Assembly (NCBI GenBank): GCA_024220505.1
Contig: JAKZZE010000008.1
Span: 1,488,001 to 1,552,000 of the forward strand
Reading direction: 5' to 3'
From: Rhizopus arrhizus
Taxonomy: Eukaryota > Mucoromycota > Mucoromycetes > Mucorales > Rhizopodaceae
Length of the DNA: 64,000 nt
In this document: in pieces, positions 1 through 11,562 of the stretch
Numbering within the stretch: the stretch's first letter is position 1
How the letters are laid out: each line of letters starts with the position of its first letter
Made by a program: the position numbers and the translations under genes
The notes under the pieces: generated by a model
Told to the model about the DNA's origin: nothing
The model's input: only the letters and a program-made list of their open reading frames with translations
Database searches by the model: none

Positions 1-232
1 GTTGAGGTCCCCAAAACGGATCTTCATTCGATTCTAGACGATTGGCATATGGCACATTGGGTAAAATAAATCCATCTGGGAGAGAAGTGGTTTGTATGGG
101 CACTTGGATATGACCATTGCACAATCGTCTTGACAGACTTGGATAAAGGTCGTAGCACGGATCCGAAGGCTTATAATGCTCACGATAAACTCTGGGTATA
201 GTTTCAGGCTGAGCTTTGTTGCAATTAGACAT
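1..232 (-). CDS. 5' part of an unidentified gene, running off the left edge
   Basis: The minus strand opens at an ATG (232-230) and stays open for 77 codons to the window edge. The translation starts MSNCNKAQPETIPRVYREHY and is proline- and charge-mixed like a real protein, with no stop. A purine-rich leader lies just upstream of the ATG. A competing open frame on the same strand (34-342) has a serine run and looks like a shadow of this one. I do not recognise the family and see no signal peptide or membrane segment in the visible part. The 3' end lies outside the window. Confidence 0.6.
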   Translation of the reverse strand, partial: MSNCNKAQPETIPRVYREHYKPSDPCYDLYPSLSRRLCNGHIQVPIQTTSLPDGFILPNVPYANRLESNEDPFWGPQ

Positions 233-879
233 TCTGGTGTTGAACCAAGAAGAGAAGTTGAAGATGAAGAAGAAGAAAAAACGAAAAAGTAAACCTTGTC
301 AGCTATATGAAGAGAACAAAGTACAGCTGATGATATGTACATCTTGCTATGTTACACATGATTCATAGTCGCATTCTAAAGTTTCTTTTCTTGCAAACGG
401 CTAAAACGCTCTTCAATACGATAACATTTAGATTGGTTAAAATTAAAATACTGTATGTTGTGTAATGACATCTTGTCACCTTTTTTTTTTTTGTACCTGG
501 ATTTTTTTATAAAAAATACTCTGCTTATGTCCGTACATCGATAAGAAACCCGATTACATTAGAAATGCATAGATACTAGATCTCATTACCTATTATAGCA
601 TATGAGGATATTATAGGATTAACTATAAGAAAATATATACATCACATGGAATCGAAAAAGGAATCAACAATGATGAACATGGCGTTTTTAATACAGTACA
701 TGTAAGTTATTTGACGGTGTAAAGCCAAAGGATGTACTGATACACATAAACAGTAAGATGATCAACACATGAGAACAAGTGTACGTCACTCAATAGACTG
801 TGTATTAACATGAATAACTCAAGATAATCTATGACTTTTGTATTTTATTAACTGAATAAAGTTATTTTATTTATAGCCA

Positions 880-1250
880 TTTCAAGTGACCACAATGGGC
901 GCATGATAAAGTATCGTATCACCCGGGCCAGATTAATTATGTTTAAAAAACTAAAATCCTTAGTGGACAAAGGGAAAAAAGGAAAGAGGAAGAGGAAGGA
1001 ATAGGTAGGGAAAAAGTAGACTGGCTATAGTAGTGGAAGCCGATCAAGGAATCATTGTCCTGGGTTAAATAGAGATGGAAATATCTTATCATGGTATAGG
1101 AAGTCGAGTGCATAAAGGATAGTGCAAATAGTCAACCAGCGAGGGAACCTAGAGTAGGACTGAGATCGACGGGTAGGCAAAGTATTAGAAAGGAACGACA
1201 ATGAATCTAAAATAGTCGCTGGCATTTGAAAATGCTGATGCATCTTCAGG
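880..1250 (-). repeat. Diverged copy A of a dispersed repeat family
   Basis: This copy resembles 1340-1735. On the minus strand both encode fragments sharing ICTILY, a few residues, then HDK and PGQ. Towards the other end both have a gg(t/c)cag-a box followed by an aaa(a)cc-ct box and a purine-rich tract. The word before the box (tgggcgcatgataaagta) also resembles the sequence at 20776-20800. No intact reading frame is left. Orientation is inferred from the shared minus-strand translation. Confidence 0.5.
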
Positions 1251-1339
1251 CAGTAGATTTAATGTGTTTTACTACGTTTAAACTTTAGGTTTTATTTACA
1301 CAAAAATTAATGACTAGTTTGAGTGCATGATATTTAATA

Positions 1340-1735
1340 TTACATCGTTTTTGCTCTGGTCAGATCAATAGAAAATGAGTGAAAACTAAAAACCCCTTTG
1401 GAGATCAAGGGTGAGAAAGGTAGGGGATGAAGAAAGAAGGAAAAAAATGAGTATTACTAGTTAGAGGAAGAGGGTAGCCAATTGAGGAATCTTTGCCCTG
1501 GTTGAAATGGCGGTGAAGGCTGGTCTTTATCATGGAATAGGTAGCCAATTTCATAAAGTATAGTGCAGATAAAAGACCATCGAATAAACCACGCAAAGGT
1601 AGAGTGAGAGAAGCATGGAATTCTATTGGTAAGTCGTTGAGAAGGAGCGATAGTGGATGTTGAACTGTTTTTGGAATTTGTAAGAGATGTTGCATATCGA
1701 GGCATTTTATTGCATGCTGTTTTGCAAGCACCTTA
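1340..1735 (-). repeat. Diverged copy B of the same dispersed repeat family
   Basis: The terminal box (ggtcagatcaatagaaaat, then aaaaacccctttggagatca) matches the segment just downstream of the broken gene at 20942-21721, where it reads gggtcagttcaaag then aaaaacccctctgggattga. The minus-strand reading contains FIRWSFICTILYEIGYLFHD, aligned with copy A's FPRWLTICTILYALDFLYHD. It is probably the 3' end of a transposable element that is now decayed. Confidence 0.55.
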
Positions 1736-3096
1736 TTAGAATTTTTTGCACAAGCTACTGGTTTTCCACCTGGTAACCAGTCAAGGTGACAATGTACGCG
1801 TCTATTTCTTTCAGTTCTTGTCAGTGGTAGCCAGAGGATGGGTGTGTCTTATTACAGTATTTTTCATGTAAATGAAAAAATTTCTTTTCATAAATAAAAA
1901 CTTTAAAGTATTAACATTCATTAAAGAGAATTAGGATTAAGAGTGCCACAAGTGTATGAAGCAGTAACATCAATACAAAAATACAAAGATATTAGCATAG
2001 AAAATGATAAGCAGATAATTACAATAGTTTTTTCTGGATTTGATTGATAACAATCCCATCTAAGGCAGGAGTCTGTTCAAAGAACTGTCAACAATGGGCT
2101 TTCTATATGAATCGGATGACTGTAACCAAAAACCCATATATTTAAACTTGTCATGATAATGTAAAATATAATATTTGGATAGTCTAAGTGTAGATAAATT
2201 CTGGAGAATTGAGCTGCAGTTAGCATCATTAGGATTTGGAAAAAAAAAAGAACAATCTTCTACTTTCTTGGTCCTTTCTCTAACCTTGGTCATGGTCTTT
2301 TCTCTAACCTTGGTCATGGTCTTTTCTGTGGTGATAATTTAACTGTAGCACAAAGAAAATTTCTTGCTCATAATGTCTACCAAAAGAAGTCAAATCCCTC
2401 TACTTCTAAGTAGAGAATAGCCATGCTAAAAAGAATACTTTCAAAGATCCTCTTTTACATCGGAATGAATGGCACCCCAAACTCTAAGAAATAACTGAAG
2501 CAAATGTTCATGCAAGTCCGCATCACTATTTTCAATGATTAATTTCACTCATTTGTTTCCAAATTGCTTCATCCCTTTTCTCTAAATTATTTCAACACTC
2601 TTTTCCAAATTATTTTCTATTTTTCCCAAAAATTTGAAAAATACAGTAAATGAATAAAACATGAGGAGATCATTTCACATCGTAACACTTTGAAATATAA
2701 TGCAGCTATAGATTGTGTATTAATAGGCCTTTGGTTACACCCATTTCTATTCCGCATGAAACACAAGAACGATCTGGACAAATTTCCTGTCATCTTTTAT
2801 TTCTTTAGCTTGCTTCAATAATCCCTTTTGATCAATAGTTTTTGTATACTTTGTTGCTTATAAAATTATGTCCATCTTTTTGCTTATACCGAAAAACGAC
2901 AATTCAAAACTACACAGTGAATCCAACTTCAGCCTATCGCCTCCTCGTTTGTTCAAAAATCGTCACGGAAAATGAAAATTATCCAATTACATTCAATTCA
3001 TACTAATCTCCGATAAGCTCCTTTCTTTTTTTTTCTTTACTTTTGACACTTTTCCCTTTTTCCTTTTAAACTGCTGCGATTTTTTCCTTAAAGACA

Positions 3097-4076
3097 ATGG
3101 TAGGATCAAGGAAAAGGAAGTCAGAAGTTACAAATACAGACATAAAGACCTTTTTTTCAAAAGATTTAAACAACAATTTGTTAAAAAAGATGACGAAAAT
3201 GCAAGTCAAGAAAGCGATAAAAGTGATTCACATCAGCAAAACAGAAATGTCAGAAAGCCTTTAGGCTTAAAAAATAACGACAACAATAAAAAAGCACTCA
3301 ATATCAGACAGCCTTTGAGGGAGAAGACAACGCAGTCAAGCCCCATCATTATGGATCCAACAATGGTCAGACCGCCAACGCGACAATTTAACGTTTTGTG
3401 TGACGATGATATCAAAAAAGGTTTCAAACAAGCGCCTGAGCCAAAACTACTTGAAGTGCCCAATGAAAAAGAAATTGACACACAGCATATATCTGACACA
3501 CCAAACAGTACACAGTTGACAGATGATTCACCTATCCCATTCAATGAAGATGATGACACACAAGGATCCAGCAGACTTTCACCAACAAGACAGTTGGATG
3601 AACAAAAAACTGACTTTGATAAAGAAGACAGTGGATTGATTCAAAGCAAGAAAACAGATGAAAAGGAAATAAAAGATGATGAAGATGAATTTGAAGGCGA
3701 TTTGATAACAAAAACCATTCACAAAGAAAACGTTGTCAAGCCGGTATTGATAAAGAAGGAGACAAAAGAAGAACTCAAACCAGTTTTTGACTTTGCTGAC
3801 AATGAAGAACAGGACTTTTTTAACTCAGAGTCTTCCTCAGGACTCGCAGGACATTTCTTTGATGATGTTGAAGAAGAAAGCGATGAATCAAAGTATGTTG
3901 ACCCAGAAATTGAGTTCTCAATCACTGAATCAATCAATCCTCATTTGGATGATTCATCACTGACTTTATCACCTACAATATCAGGAAATATAAAAGAATT
4001 TCATGTACCGTTTGAAAACCCAAGAGGAGAAAATGTTGTACAAAAGTTGGGACTTGATGATGTAGAAGAAAAATAG
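3097..4076 (+). CDS. Acidic, mostly disordered hypothetical protein; N-terminal frame break
   Basis: The ATG at 3097 begins MVGSRKRKSEVTNTDIKTFF, which carries a basic NLS-like patch. That frame ends at a TAG near 3262. The frame that runs on to 4076 overlaps it and stays open for over 300 codons. It is rich in Asp, Glu, Ser and Lys, with acidic clusters such as DDVEEESDE and no globular domain I recognise. The frames differ by one base, and no GT-AG intron of believable size joins them. A single-base indel in the T7 (near 3150) or A6 (near 3180) run is the simplest explanation. The N-terminal T-D-I-K-T-F-F loosely resembles a PCNA-binding box, which is only a suggestion. The lysine-rich, acid-rich composition suggests a nuclear protein. 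Confidence 0.5.
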
Positions 4077-4500
4077 CTTGTGAAATAAGCACCATACCCC
4101 TTACTCGCCTTCTCTTTCTTTGCTTTACCTAACACGCATTCTTTTTATTTATTCATATTTACAAACCACAAACAACAATGCCTTCATATATTCATATATT
4201 GGTAATCTATGCTATTAAGAAATAAAAAAAAAAATTTATTTAAAAATACTATATCCACATGTACGATCATAACTTTTTATCATCTTATTCAATTTACATG
4301 TTGCTCTCTTTTAAAGACATCTCAGTCTTGTCATTCTCCATCTTTTTTTTTTATTAAAAAGTCTAATGTATCTAACAATAAAAATACTAAAAAGTTCATT
4401 TTTGAATAGCAAAAGCATTTCGCGAATAATATACTTTTAAGTGATTTTATAAAGAGGAAAAATGTTTACAAAAGAAATAGAAACATACATCTTTTTTTCT
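4077..4500. other. Intergenic region between convergent genes
   Basis: This AT-rich sequence separates the 3' ends of the acidic-protein gene and the U2AF gene. It holds A/T runs suited to 3' untranslated regions. I see no coding sequence. Confidence 0.5.
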
Positions 4501-6308
4501 TTAAAAGCTATCAGTCAGATAGTTTTGTTCATCGATAAAGGTAGCCACTACAGTTCTATCTGCAAACTTGCGGCCAGCAAGAGCACGTAAGGCATCCAAA
4601 GTTTGATCTTTTGTTTCAAACCTTACAAAAATCTATTTAAAACATTAAAAAACCCCTTTTCAAAGCTTTTTTAAAAATTAGACAACTTACTAAACCACAG
4701 CCAGGCACCTCTTGGTCTTTTTGAGGCTTAGGAATCTTCATATCTAATACGTTTCCAAACTTTGCACACTCCTCTGCAATATCCTCCCAAATATCTAGTG
4801 ACTATCTATCAGTCTCTTTTTAATTTTCTTTTTCATTACTTCATCTAACCTTGGTATTCTTCGTCATCTTCCAACTCCTCAGGAGTGACCATGTTCATTA
4901 ATTGTAATACACGAGTAGCGTCATCCTCTTTAGCGCTGGTGACAGGTACATAATTAGCAGGTAACATTGGCCCAGACATGTAATCAGGAGGAATATGTTT
5001 AGCTCCCACACTCGCACGTTGAACAATCAGTTTACGATCACCTAATTCCATGTTATTCAAACCTTGGCAAGCCAAATCTGTCACGCTAGGATCTGCGTAT
5101 TCACAGAAAGCAAACCCCTTGTTTGCGCCAGTAGTCGCATCTTTTACCAAGTTGAAAGCGCGTAATTCACCAAATGACTTCAAGAGTTCAATCACTTGAT
5201 CATCGTTCAAGTAAACTGGAAGACCACCAATGAATATCTTGTTGGGCGTGTCGGGTACATTGGTAGACACTAAACCAGGCAATTGCATAGAGATGTCTCC
5301 TTCAGCAGGAGGCTGATAGTCTTTAGGTCTGCGAATCTTGAGCTGTTGTCCCTGAAACATGATGCCGTCGAATGCCATACATGCAGTAGCCTGTTCTGCT
5401 GTTTGAAATTCAACAAACGCATAGCTCTTTTCATGATTGATCTGAACTGCTGCAACAGGCGTTCTATCTTGCATTTGAAGCTGATGCATGGTAGCATTGA
5501 AAAAGTCAGCCAAGGGTTTTTCCTCGAGTCCGGGTGGGATCTGGCCCACATATAAACGCCTGGCCTGTTTGGTTGCTGTCGTGTTGGCAGCCAAAATTCG
5601 ACTGTCATCAAATTTGTTATTGACAGGTGGTGGTTGGAAAGACTGAGGGGTACGTGTGCCAACAACTTGACCAGGCAAAGGAAACAGGCCGGTCATTTTC
5701 ACTTGCTGTGCAGTCATACCTTCCATACCTGCCGGTGCCATGTCCCAGTTATGCAACTTCCTCGGTCTCTTGCTCAAGGGCACAATGTTTTCATCGTCTC
5801 GATGGCGTACAGGGTTGGCGCTTCTTCTCCTGCTTGGGCGTCGTGGGCTGGTGCTTCTTCTTCGTCTGCGATAATCTCTCTCGTCCCGTCTGTGATGACG
5901 AGGGGAACGGTCTCGTCTTTCTCTTGATCTTCTACGTCTATCTCGGTTGTCGCGCGATCGGTCATGGTAGCGATCTCGGCTGCTATGATGTCGATTTTCC
6001 CGGTTCATATCTCGGTCATCTCGTCTGCGGTAATCATCACCACCATGGTATTCACTGTAACGGCCTAAAAAGATAGATTATGACTTGATTTTCATTTTTA
6101 AATGTGCATGTATATACCTTGAGACTCATGTTCATAATGATTGTCACTTGATCCTTGAAGTTCTTGACCTACAGATTTCAGAAAAGAATTGGCGAAATCA
6201 GCTGCAGATTGTTGAGAAGGGTCTAAATAGCAAATGGCTATTAGAAAAGCAGATGACTTATTTCTTTTCTTATTTACGTGTTTGGTCTCTGCTCCATCCG
6301 TAAGACAT
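4501..6308 (-). CDS. U2AF2: U2AF large subunit (splicing factor, U2AF65 type)
   Basis: This nuclear splicing factor binds the polypyrimidine tract and brings U2 snRNP to the 3' splice site. Five exons splice cleanly to 528 residues (6308-6278, 6222-6118, 6064-4850, 4794-4691, 4632-4501). The N-terminus is MSYGWSRDQT and is followed by a long RS/RD-rich region (about residues 45-120). The segment PRKLHNWDMAP lies where the small-subunit-binding tryptophan motif is expected. RRM1 has RRLYVGQIPPG and SYAFVEFQT. RRM2 has NKIFIGGLPVYL and KGFAFCEYAD. A C-terminal UHM-type RRM3 ends in VATFIDEQNYLTDSF. Domain order and length match the family. The start was chosen because the two small upstream exons keep frame and add a plausible N-terminus. 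Its AT-rich introns are the kind of site this protein recognises. Confidence 0.93.
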
Positions 6309-6774
6309 TGTATAAATTGACTTTAAAGTATTTTCTCAGTCTGCCTGTTGAATAATAAAAAAAAAAAAAAATAGAAAGTCTTCAAATAAGTGTAAGAAAG
6401 AATATTAAGTACCCTCAAAAAAATATTTTTGAACAGAATCTCCACATGCATTCTGATAGGTTACTTTTCCTTCTTAGACGTACTTTGTCGCTTTCTCCAC
6501 TGTATCCATAGATCTTGCTCTCGACTTCCTTATGCAAGATAAAATAAAGCAAGCAGGGTCTGGATGTTAATATTGAGACAATTATAGATAGGAAAAGGTT
6601 AGAAGATATAAATGATTTGCAAAGACAAGTCCTTCTAAAGCATGTAAGCAGCTTTTTGCGTTGATACTTTTCTTATATCCTTAGAAAGTATTTTGCTACT
6701 TGTGCCTGCGAGATGCTTGTTTGAAAACATTATTTTTTCTGATTAAATAAAAACGGAGTGGTCCTGAAGCCGAA

Positions 6775-6807
<33 letters not shown>

Positions 6808-7299
6808 ACTATAACCTTTGTTGTAAACACGATTTTTTGGTCTGCGAAAAAATATAAGCTTTACTTTAGGATTTGTTGAATTCTTCATGTAATCCTTGTC
6901 GAAAATATGAACCTTTTTGCAGCGCTAGGAGATCTTGAGAAATTCCAAGTTTAATACAAAATCTTTATGAGCATAGCAGCCGCACAACTTAACAATTAAT
7001 GCTTATGTACAATCATATAAAGAAATAACTAAAAGTGGTTTCTATCCGAGGATTAGATAATTATTGTGTTCGTTATTTGAAGACAACCAACAGCAACATA
7101 GCCATTGTGAGAATCTGTTTTGTACCCATAAATAGTCAAGGATAAAGCCAACTTATTAAAGCAAAGCAGAAGCATAAAGATTTTAATAGGAAGTATTGTT
7201 AACAATAAAAGACTATGGGAAAGAGGTAGGCTTCGGACAGAAATACTATATTCTCCCTTTTTTTCTTTCTTACAGCTCTAGGCTTTTAGTTTTATTAAA

Positions 7300-7372
<73 letters not shown>

Positions 7373-10300
7373 TTCTGTTACTTTTCTCTGCAAAGCTTTC
7401 TATTGATTAGTAAAGTATTTATTACTCCAGATTTACTCAAATTCATTTCTTTATTAAACAAGTACACTGTGGCTTCCTTTATTATTAATTTATGGCATAC
7501 AGCTTCACTTGTTAACAATTCAGTTGCCTGTATCCAGTCTTCATATCGGACAACCCTTTGCTTGGGCTTATTCTATGTTCCAAGCGACTATAAAAGATGT
7601 TTGAAATCAGTACATCATAAAATTGATGATTACTCTCCGGCAAAATGAGTCTTTCGAATTATAGCATGTTGTTGTACGATAATAACACTACATTGACAAA
7701 GATGGGCAGTATTACTGCATTAGTTTACAACATGCCATGTCTGGTTAAGGGCATTTCATTTGACATATTTTCGTTATTTTCTACTTTATAAAATGTATGT
7801 GTTAATCACTAAAGCTAATGATTAACAATCAAGCATCATTGGCTACTCATATGTTTACAAAACTGCAAATGTATTTTTGTCCCTTGTCTGTGATCTTTAC
7901 TGCACTCGGCAACTTGAAAAAAACTAGCATTTGACTTTTTTCAATATTTAGCTTTGAAAGCTAGCACCCATCCGTAACAAAGTCAATTACATGTATCTAT
8001 TGCTTCGTTTTTGGTAATTTACTCTTGCTATGATTGTGAGACTTTGGGGAACACTCATATTAACTTGATCATAAGAGATACAAATTGGATTATGAGGCAA
8101 TTTAAAGTACCACATGTCAATATGTACTTTTGTTACCACTAATCTTTCTTTTATCTAATTAAACCTCTCCCCTCTCCCCCCCCCAAATCATACCTGTGCC
8201 GCCCTGTTGAGTTTTTCATGCTTCATGCTCCAATAGTTTTACATCGGTCGGTCCGAATCACAAAAATACCAATCATAATAAGCTTTTAGGTAGTAATGGT
8301 GGTACCTTAATTCAATCATACAATTGCTATGTTCCACATCAAACTATTTTTTGCTTTTCCTTAAGGGACTTTTTTTGCTTTATTTCCGATGGTATTATAC
8401 CGTGCCTGAATTAAATTTGTGCTTGTTTTACAGGAAAATAACTCATTCCGATCCAAATTTGACCCTCTAAAATTGTTGAGCGACATTACAAAATTTACAG
8501 CACAGCTTATACAGAAAATGATTTGTAAAAGTAGTATTTAGGATTCTATAAAAAACATTGTGTTCAACTTGATGTAGTACTATCCTTGTATATACAGCAG
8601 GTACATCACTGTATTTATCGAGGTGAACCATTACACTGAGTAAAACGTATGTGTAACTAAATGTACTTGTATTAAGATTCATGTTACCGAGTTTTTTGCT
8701 TTACTTCTAAAATCAAGTATAGTATTTTCCTTTAGAAATTACGTTCATTTTGTGCAATTAAAAGATAGCAGAGATCGATCTCACTTTCCATCTCCCCCCC
8801 CCCCTCTTTTTTTTCAATTTCACAATTCAATTTACAATTTGGGTTAGCTACATAATTTAACTAACCTCAAGTCCTCGGTTTCTTGAAACTTGCTTGTAGA
8901 AGCCAATCGGAGAATTGACTTTGGGCTAAATGCCTTGTTTCTTGAGAAATTCATTTTAAAAAGCAAATAAACCGGGCTTTAAGAATAAATGACGGTGCTA
9001 GATATGAATCCATTCACTATGGCAAAGCTATGCTTTTTTGAACGATATCGGCTATACAAATAACCATTACTGAATGCATTGAGCCCATATGTTGTGTGAT
9101 TCCTTCATCTGACGTTGGCTGAAGTTTGTGCACCTATATATATTGGCCTATGACCAAAGCATTCAGTGATCCTACATTGCTTTGTGAAAAGATGAGGATT
9201 TGTACATGGGTGTTAATTTTTCAATAATTGAATTTATTATTAAAGCGGAGCATTATAGACATACGAGTCCATAGAATCATAACATTAAAATTGCACATTG
9301 ATATATAGCTTACTCATGAGCTTCAAGCAATTTTGTTATCTTTAAATTAATGTTACATTTCTTATTCAATGATTTTATTACTATTTTATTTTAAATAAAT
9401 GCGCATTGAAAAAAGACAAAAAAGTACAAAAGTGATCTCTGAGATTGAACTTTTATTTATCAGATTACTAGAAAAAATACGTACTATCCATTTACATCTA
9501 TTAATTTCAATCAGTTTGCGATTATTGGATGAATAACTCTTGCTTTGATTTAAATTTGCTTTAATGAAAAGAATTATGAGCTGAAATAGGGTTCCTTGAA
9601 TGAAAAGTATTGCCAGAAGTTTTCATTTGCCTTGAAAAGGTATGATCTTCCATCCCTTTTCTAAAGAGCACATGACCAATACTTATGTTACACGAAATCC
9701 CTTTTTAAAACTTCATTAATACACTGTTTCCAGGAATAAATGTTGCAATTCATGTAATCAGCGGCACTTGAATAAAATCCTCTTACAAAAAAAAAAAAAA
9801 AAAAAAAGGAGAGAGTTAAAAACAGTAGATAATTTTGATAGAGTACTTATCTTAATCAAAGAATCACTATATTTCATAAGTGCAGTAGTCAATAGTTCTA
9901 ACGCATGGTCTGCTAGACACAAGCTTAAATTTTTTTATTGATAAACATTATATTTACTTCAAAAATACTGTTTTTTTAGGCTCAAAATTTAATTAACAAC
10001 CCTTTCAGTGAGAGCATTTAATGTTGTTCAGGTTGTGAGCTGGCGGTGCGTCAATATGAGAATCTCTTTAAACAGCCATATATTGCAATTTTCAAAACTT
10101 TTTAACAATAAAAAAAAAAGACTTAATAGAAGGCTTTTTTGTTATTCTCCTTTTTTTTAGTAGTTACTTTATTTGATTCAGATGCTTCACCAGAAGGTAA
10201 ACCTCCTGATACTGACACATTGGTTGCCTCTTTACCGTTTTTGTTTTACCGTGCTCACATATGAAGTATCGCGTCTTCTTCGGCAACAAATAAGCTTTCA

Positions 10301-10613
10301 ATGCCCCTTTGGACATATGGAAAACAGCAGTAGCATGTCTCTTATTAACATGAATCCGGTGTTTGATCTAATTGGCAATATTGGAATATCAAGCATCAAA
10401 TTACATTTTGTCTGCAATCTGGGATACTGGCTAAAAGTTCATTAGCATATTCAGGAGCGCTTCTTTGAACAAAAAGGTACTGCAAAATGTTGATAGTTGA
10501 AATTGACGACATTTTATATATTGTCGTCAGTAGGGTAGTTTGATAAATCAAAAACATGTATCAAGGTGTGGCTGCTGCAATATTTGGTTGTTTAAAGAAT
10601 TCGAACTCTAAGC
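6309..10613. other. Gene desert, left part
   Basis: No supportable gene was found. The stretch is AT-rich with a T30 run (6777-6806), an A68 run (7303-7370), C9 (8176-8184) and C11 (8794-8804) runs, and an A20+ run near 9787. The open frame across the A68 run is a poly-lysine artefact. Several short ORFs (for example 8467-8682 and 10173-10445) lack any family resemblance and look like chance. Confidence 0.5.
7303..7370 (+). repeat. A68 homopolymer
   Basis: There are 68 consecutive A residues, the longest run in the window. It follows a GTA and is followed by gattctgtta. Comparable runs are at 30743-30807 (A65), 41167-41217 (A51) and 29294-29338 (T45). Confidence 0.9.
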
Positions 10614-11143
10614 ATGTCTGAGCTTCCAACCAGTAAGCAAAAAGGTGATGATTACCTTATTAACCTTGCCTCTTTAACACATATTTCGTTTCTAGACTTA
10701 AAAGAATTATTTCTAAAGAAAAATACAACAGATCTACAATAGTTGGATTTATAAACTATAACCATGAAAAATACAAGCAGTCAATTGTGGAATAGTTTGA
10801 AGGTTTCAATTCTTTTAAAGGCGCGGAAGAAGCACTTTTCAAGAATTTTATCACTGTTCATGCAGAAACCTGCCCCCATTCTCAGAAAAAATTCAATAAT
10901 GCTGCTGATTCGAGTCCTCTCTTTGTGAAGGCTCAGCTCAATAAACGAGCCATAAAAGAAAGAACGAAAACATTGGATAGAGCGATCCGCGCTGCTTCTC
11001 GTAGGGTCAAGCGCTCACTTTTAGAAAGATCAGAAGCTAAGTCTATTGAAAATCTTACAAATACAGCTTCAGAATTGCAAGCGATTGCATTTTTAAATGA
11101 AGTGTACGTTAACGCCGTTGACACACCAAATGAAAGTGCTTAA
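10614..11143 (+). pseudogene. Decayed gene or repeat-borne ORF of unknown function
   Basis: An ATG at 10614 opens MSELPTSKQKGDDYLINLAS and stops at about 10740. A second frame, from about 10725 to 11143, reads through one in-frame TAG near 10793. It includes FEGFNSFKGAEEALFKNF, HAETCPHSQKKFNNAADSS and a basic helical stretch (KERTKTLDRAIRAASRRVKR). The composition is protein-like across the break, unlike the surrounding DNA. I do not recognise the family. The region could be an old gene or part of a mobile element. Confidence 0.4.
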
Positions 11144-11529
11144 TTTCTCAAAAGAATCACTACGAACGACATTTACAAGTTGGTTATAACAAAAACTGAC
11201 TGCATGCGTGAAAAATCGGGAGTCGCTTTTATGGCGTGGTGTTCAAAGAAAAGTGTCTATTTACGAACTCACCAATTATCAAAAAAAGAGAAAGAGATTC
11301 AAACAGTCGCTATCGAGAATTATATGTATTGAAAGACAAATATATAGTTAACGGATTGCTTGTAATTTTTGCAAAAATACTTGCTATATTTGCTTACTTT
11401 TTCATAGAGAGCATAGTTGAAGCCATAGCAAAATATGTGCCGAAATACCAAACTCACATAAATTTCTTGAAAAGTTAAAGTTACATTACTGTTGGGTTCG
11501 CAAGGAAATCCCCAGGACATGAAGGCAAA

Positions 11530-11562
<33 letters not shown>

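Larger units (their letters stand above)
233..3096. other. Gene-poor stretch with decayed repeats
   Basis: No convincing gene was found. The stretch holds two diverged repeat copies (annotated separately at 880-1250 and 1340-1735) and a short tandem duplication of a 24-25 base unit at about 2276-2325 (the words ccttggtcatggtcttttct occur twice). The rest is AT-rich. Short open frames here have low-complexity or repeat-derived translations. Confidence 0.5.

Noticed and set aside
5627..6076. Plus-strand frames opposite the U2AF RS region
   Set aside because: They are antisense of RS/RD repeats, giving Cys/Ser/Phe-rich nonsense.
7196..7648. 150-codon open frame across the A68 run
   Set aside because: The translation is mostly poly-lysine from the homopolymer, and the flanks do not look like protein.
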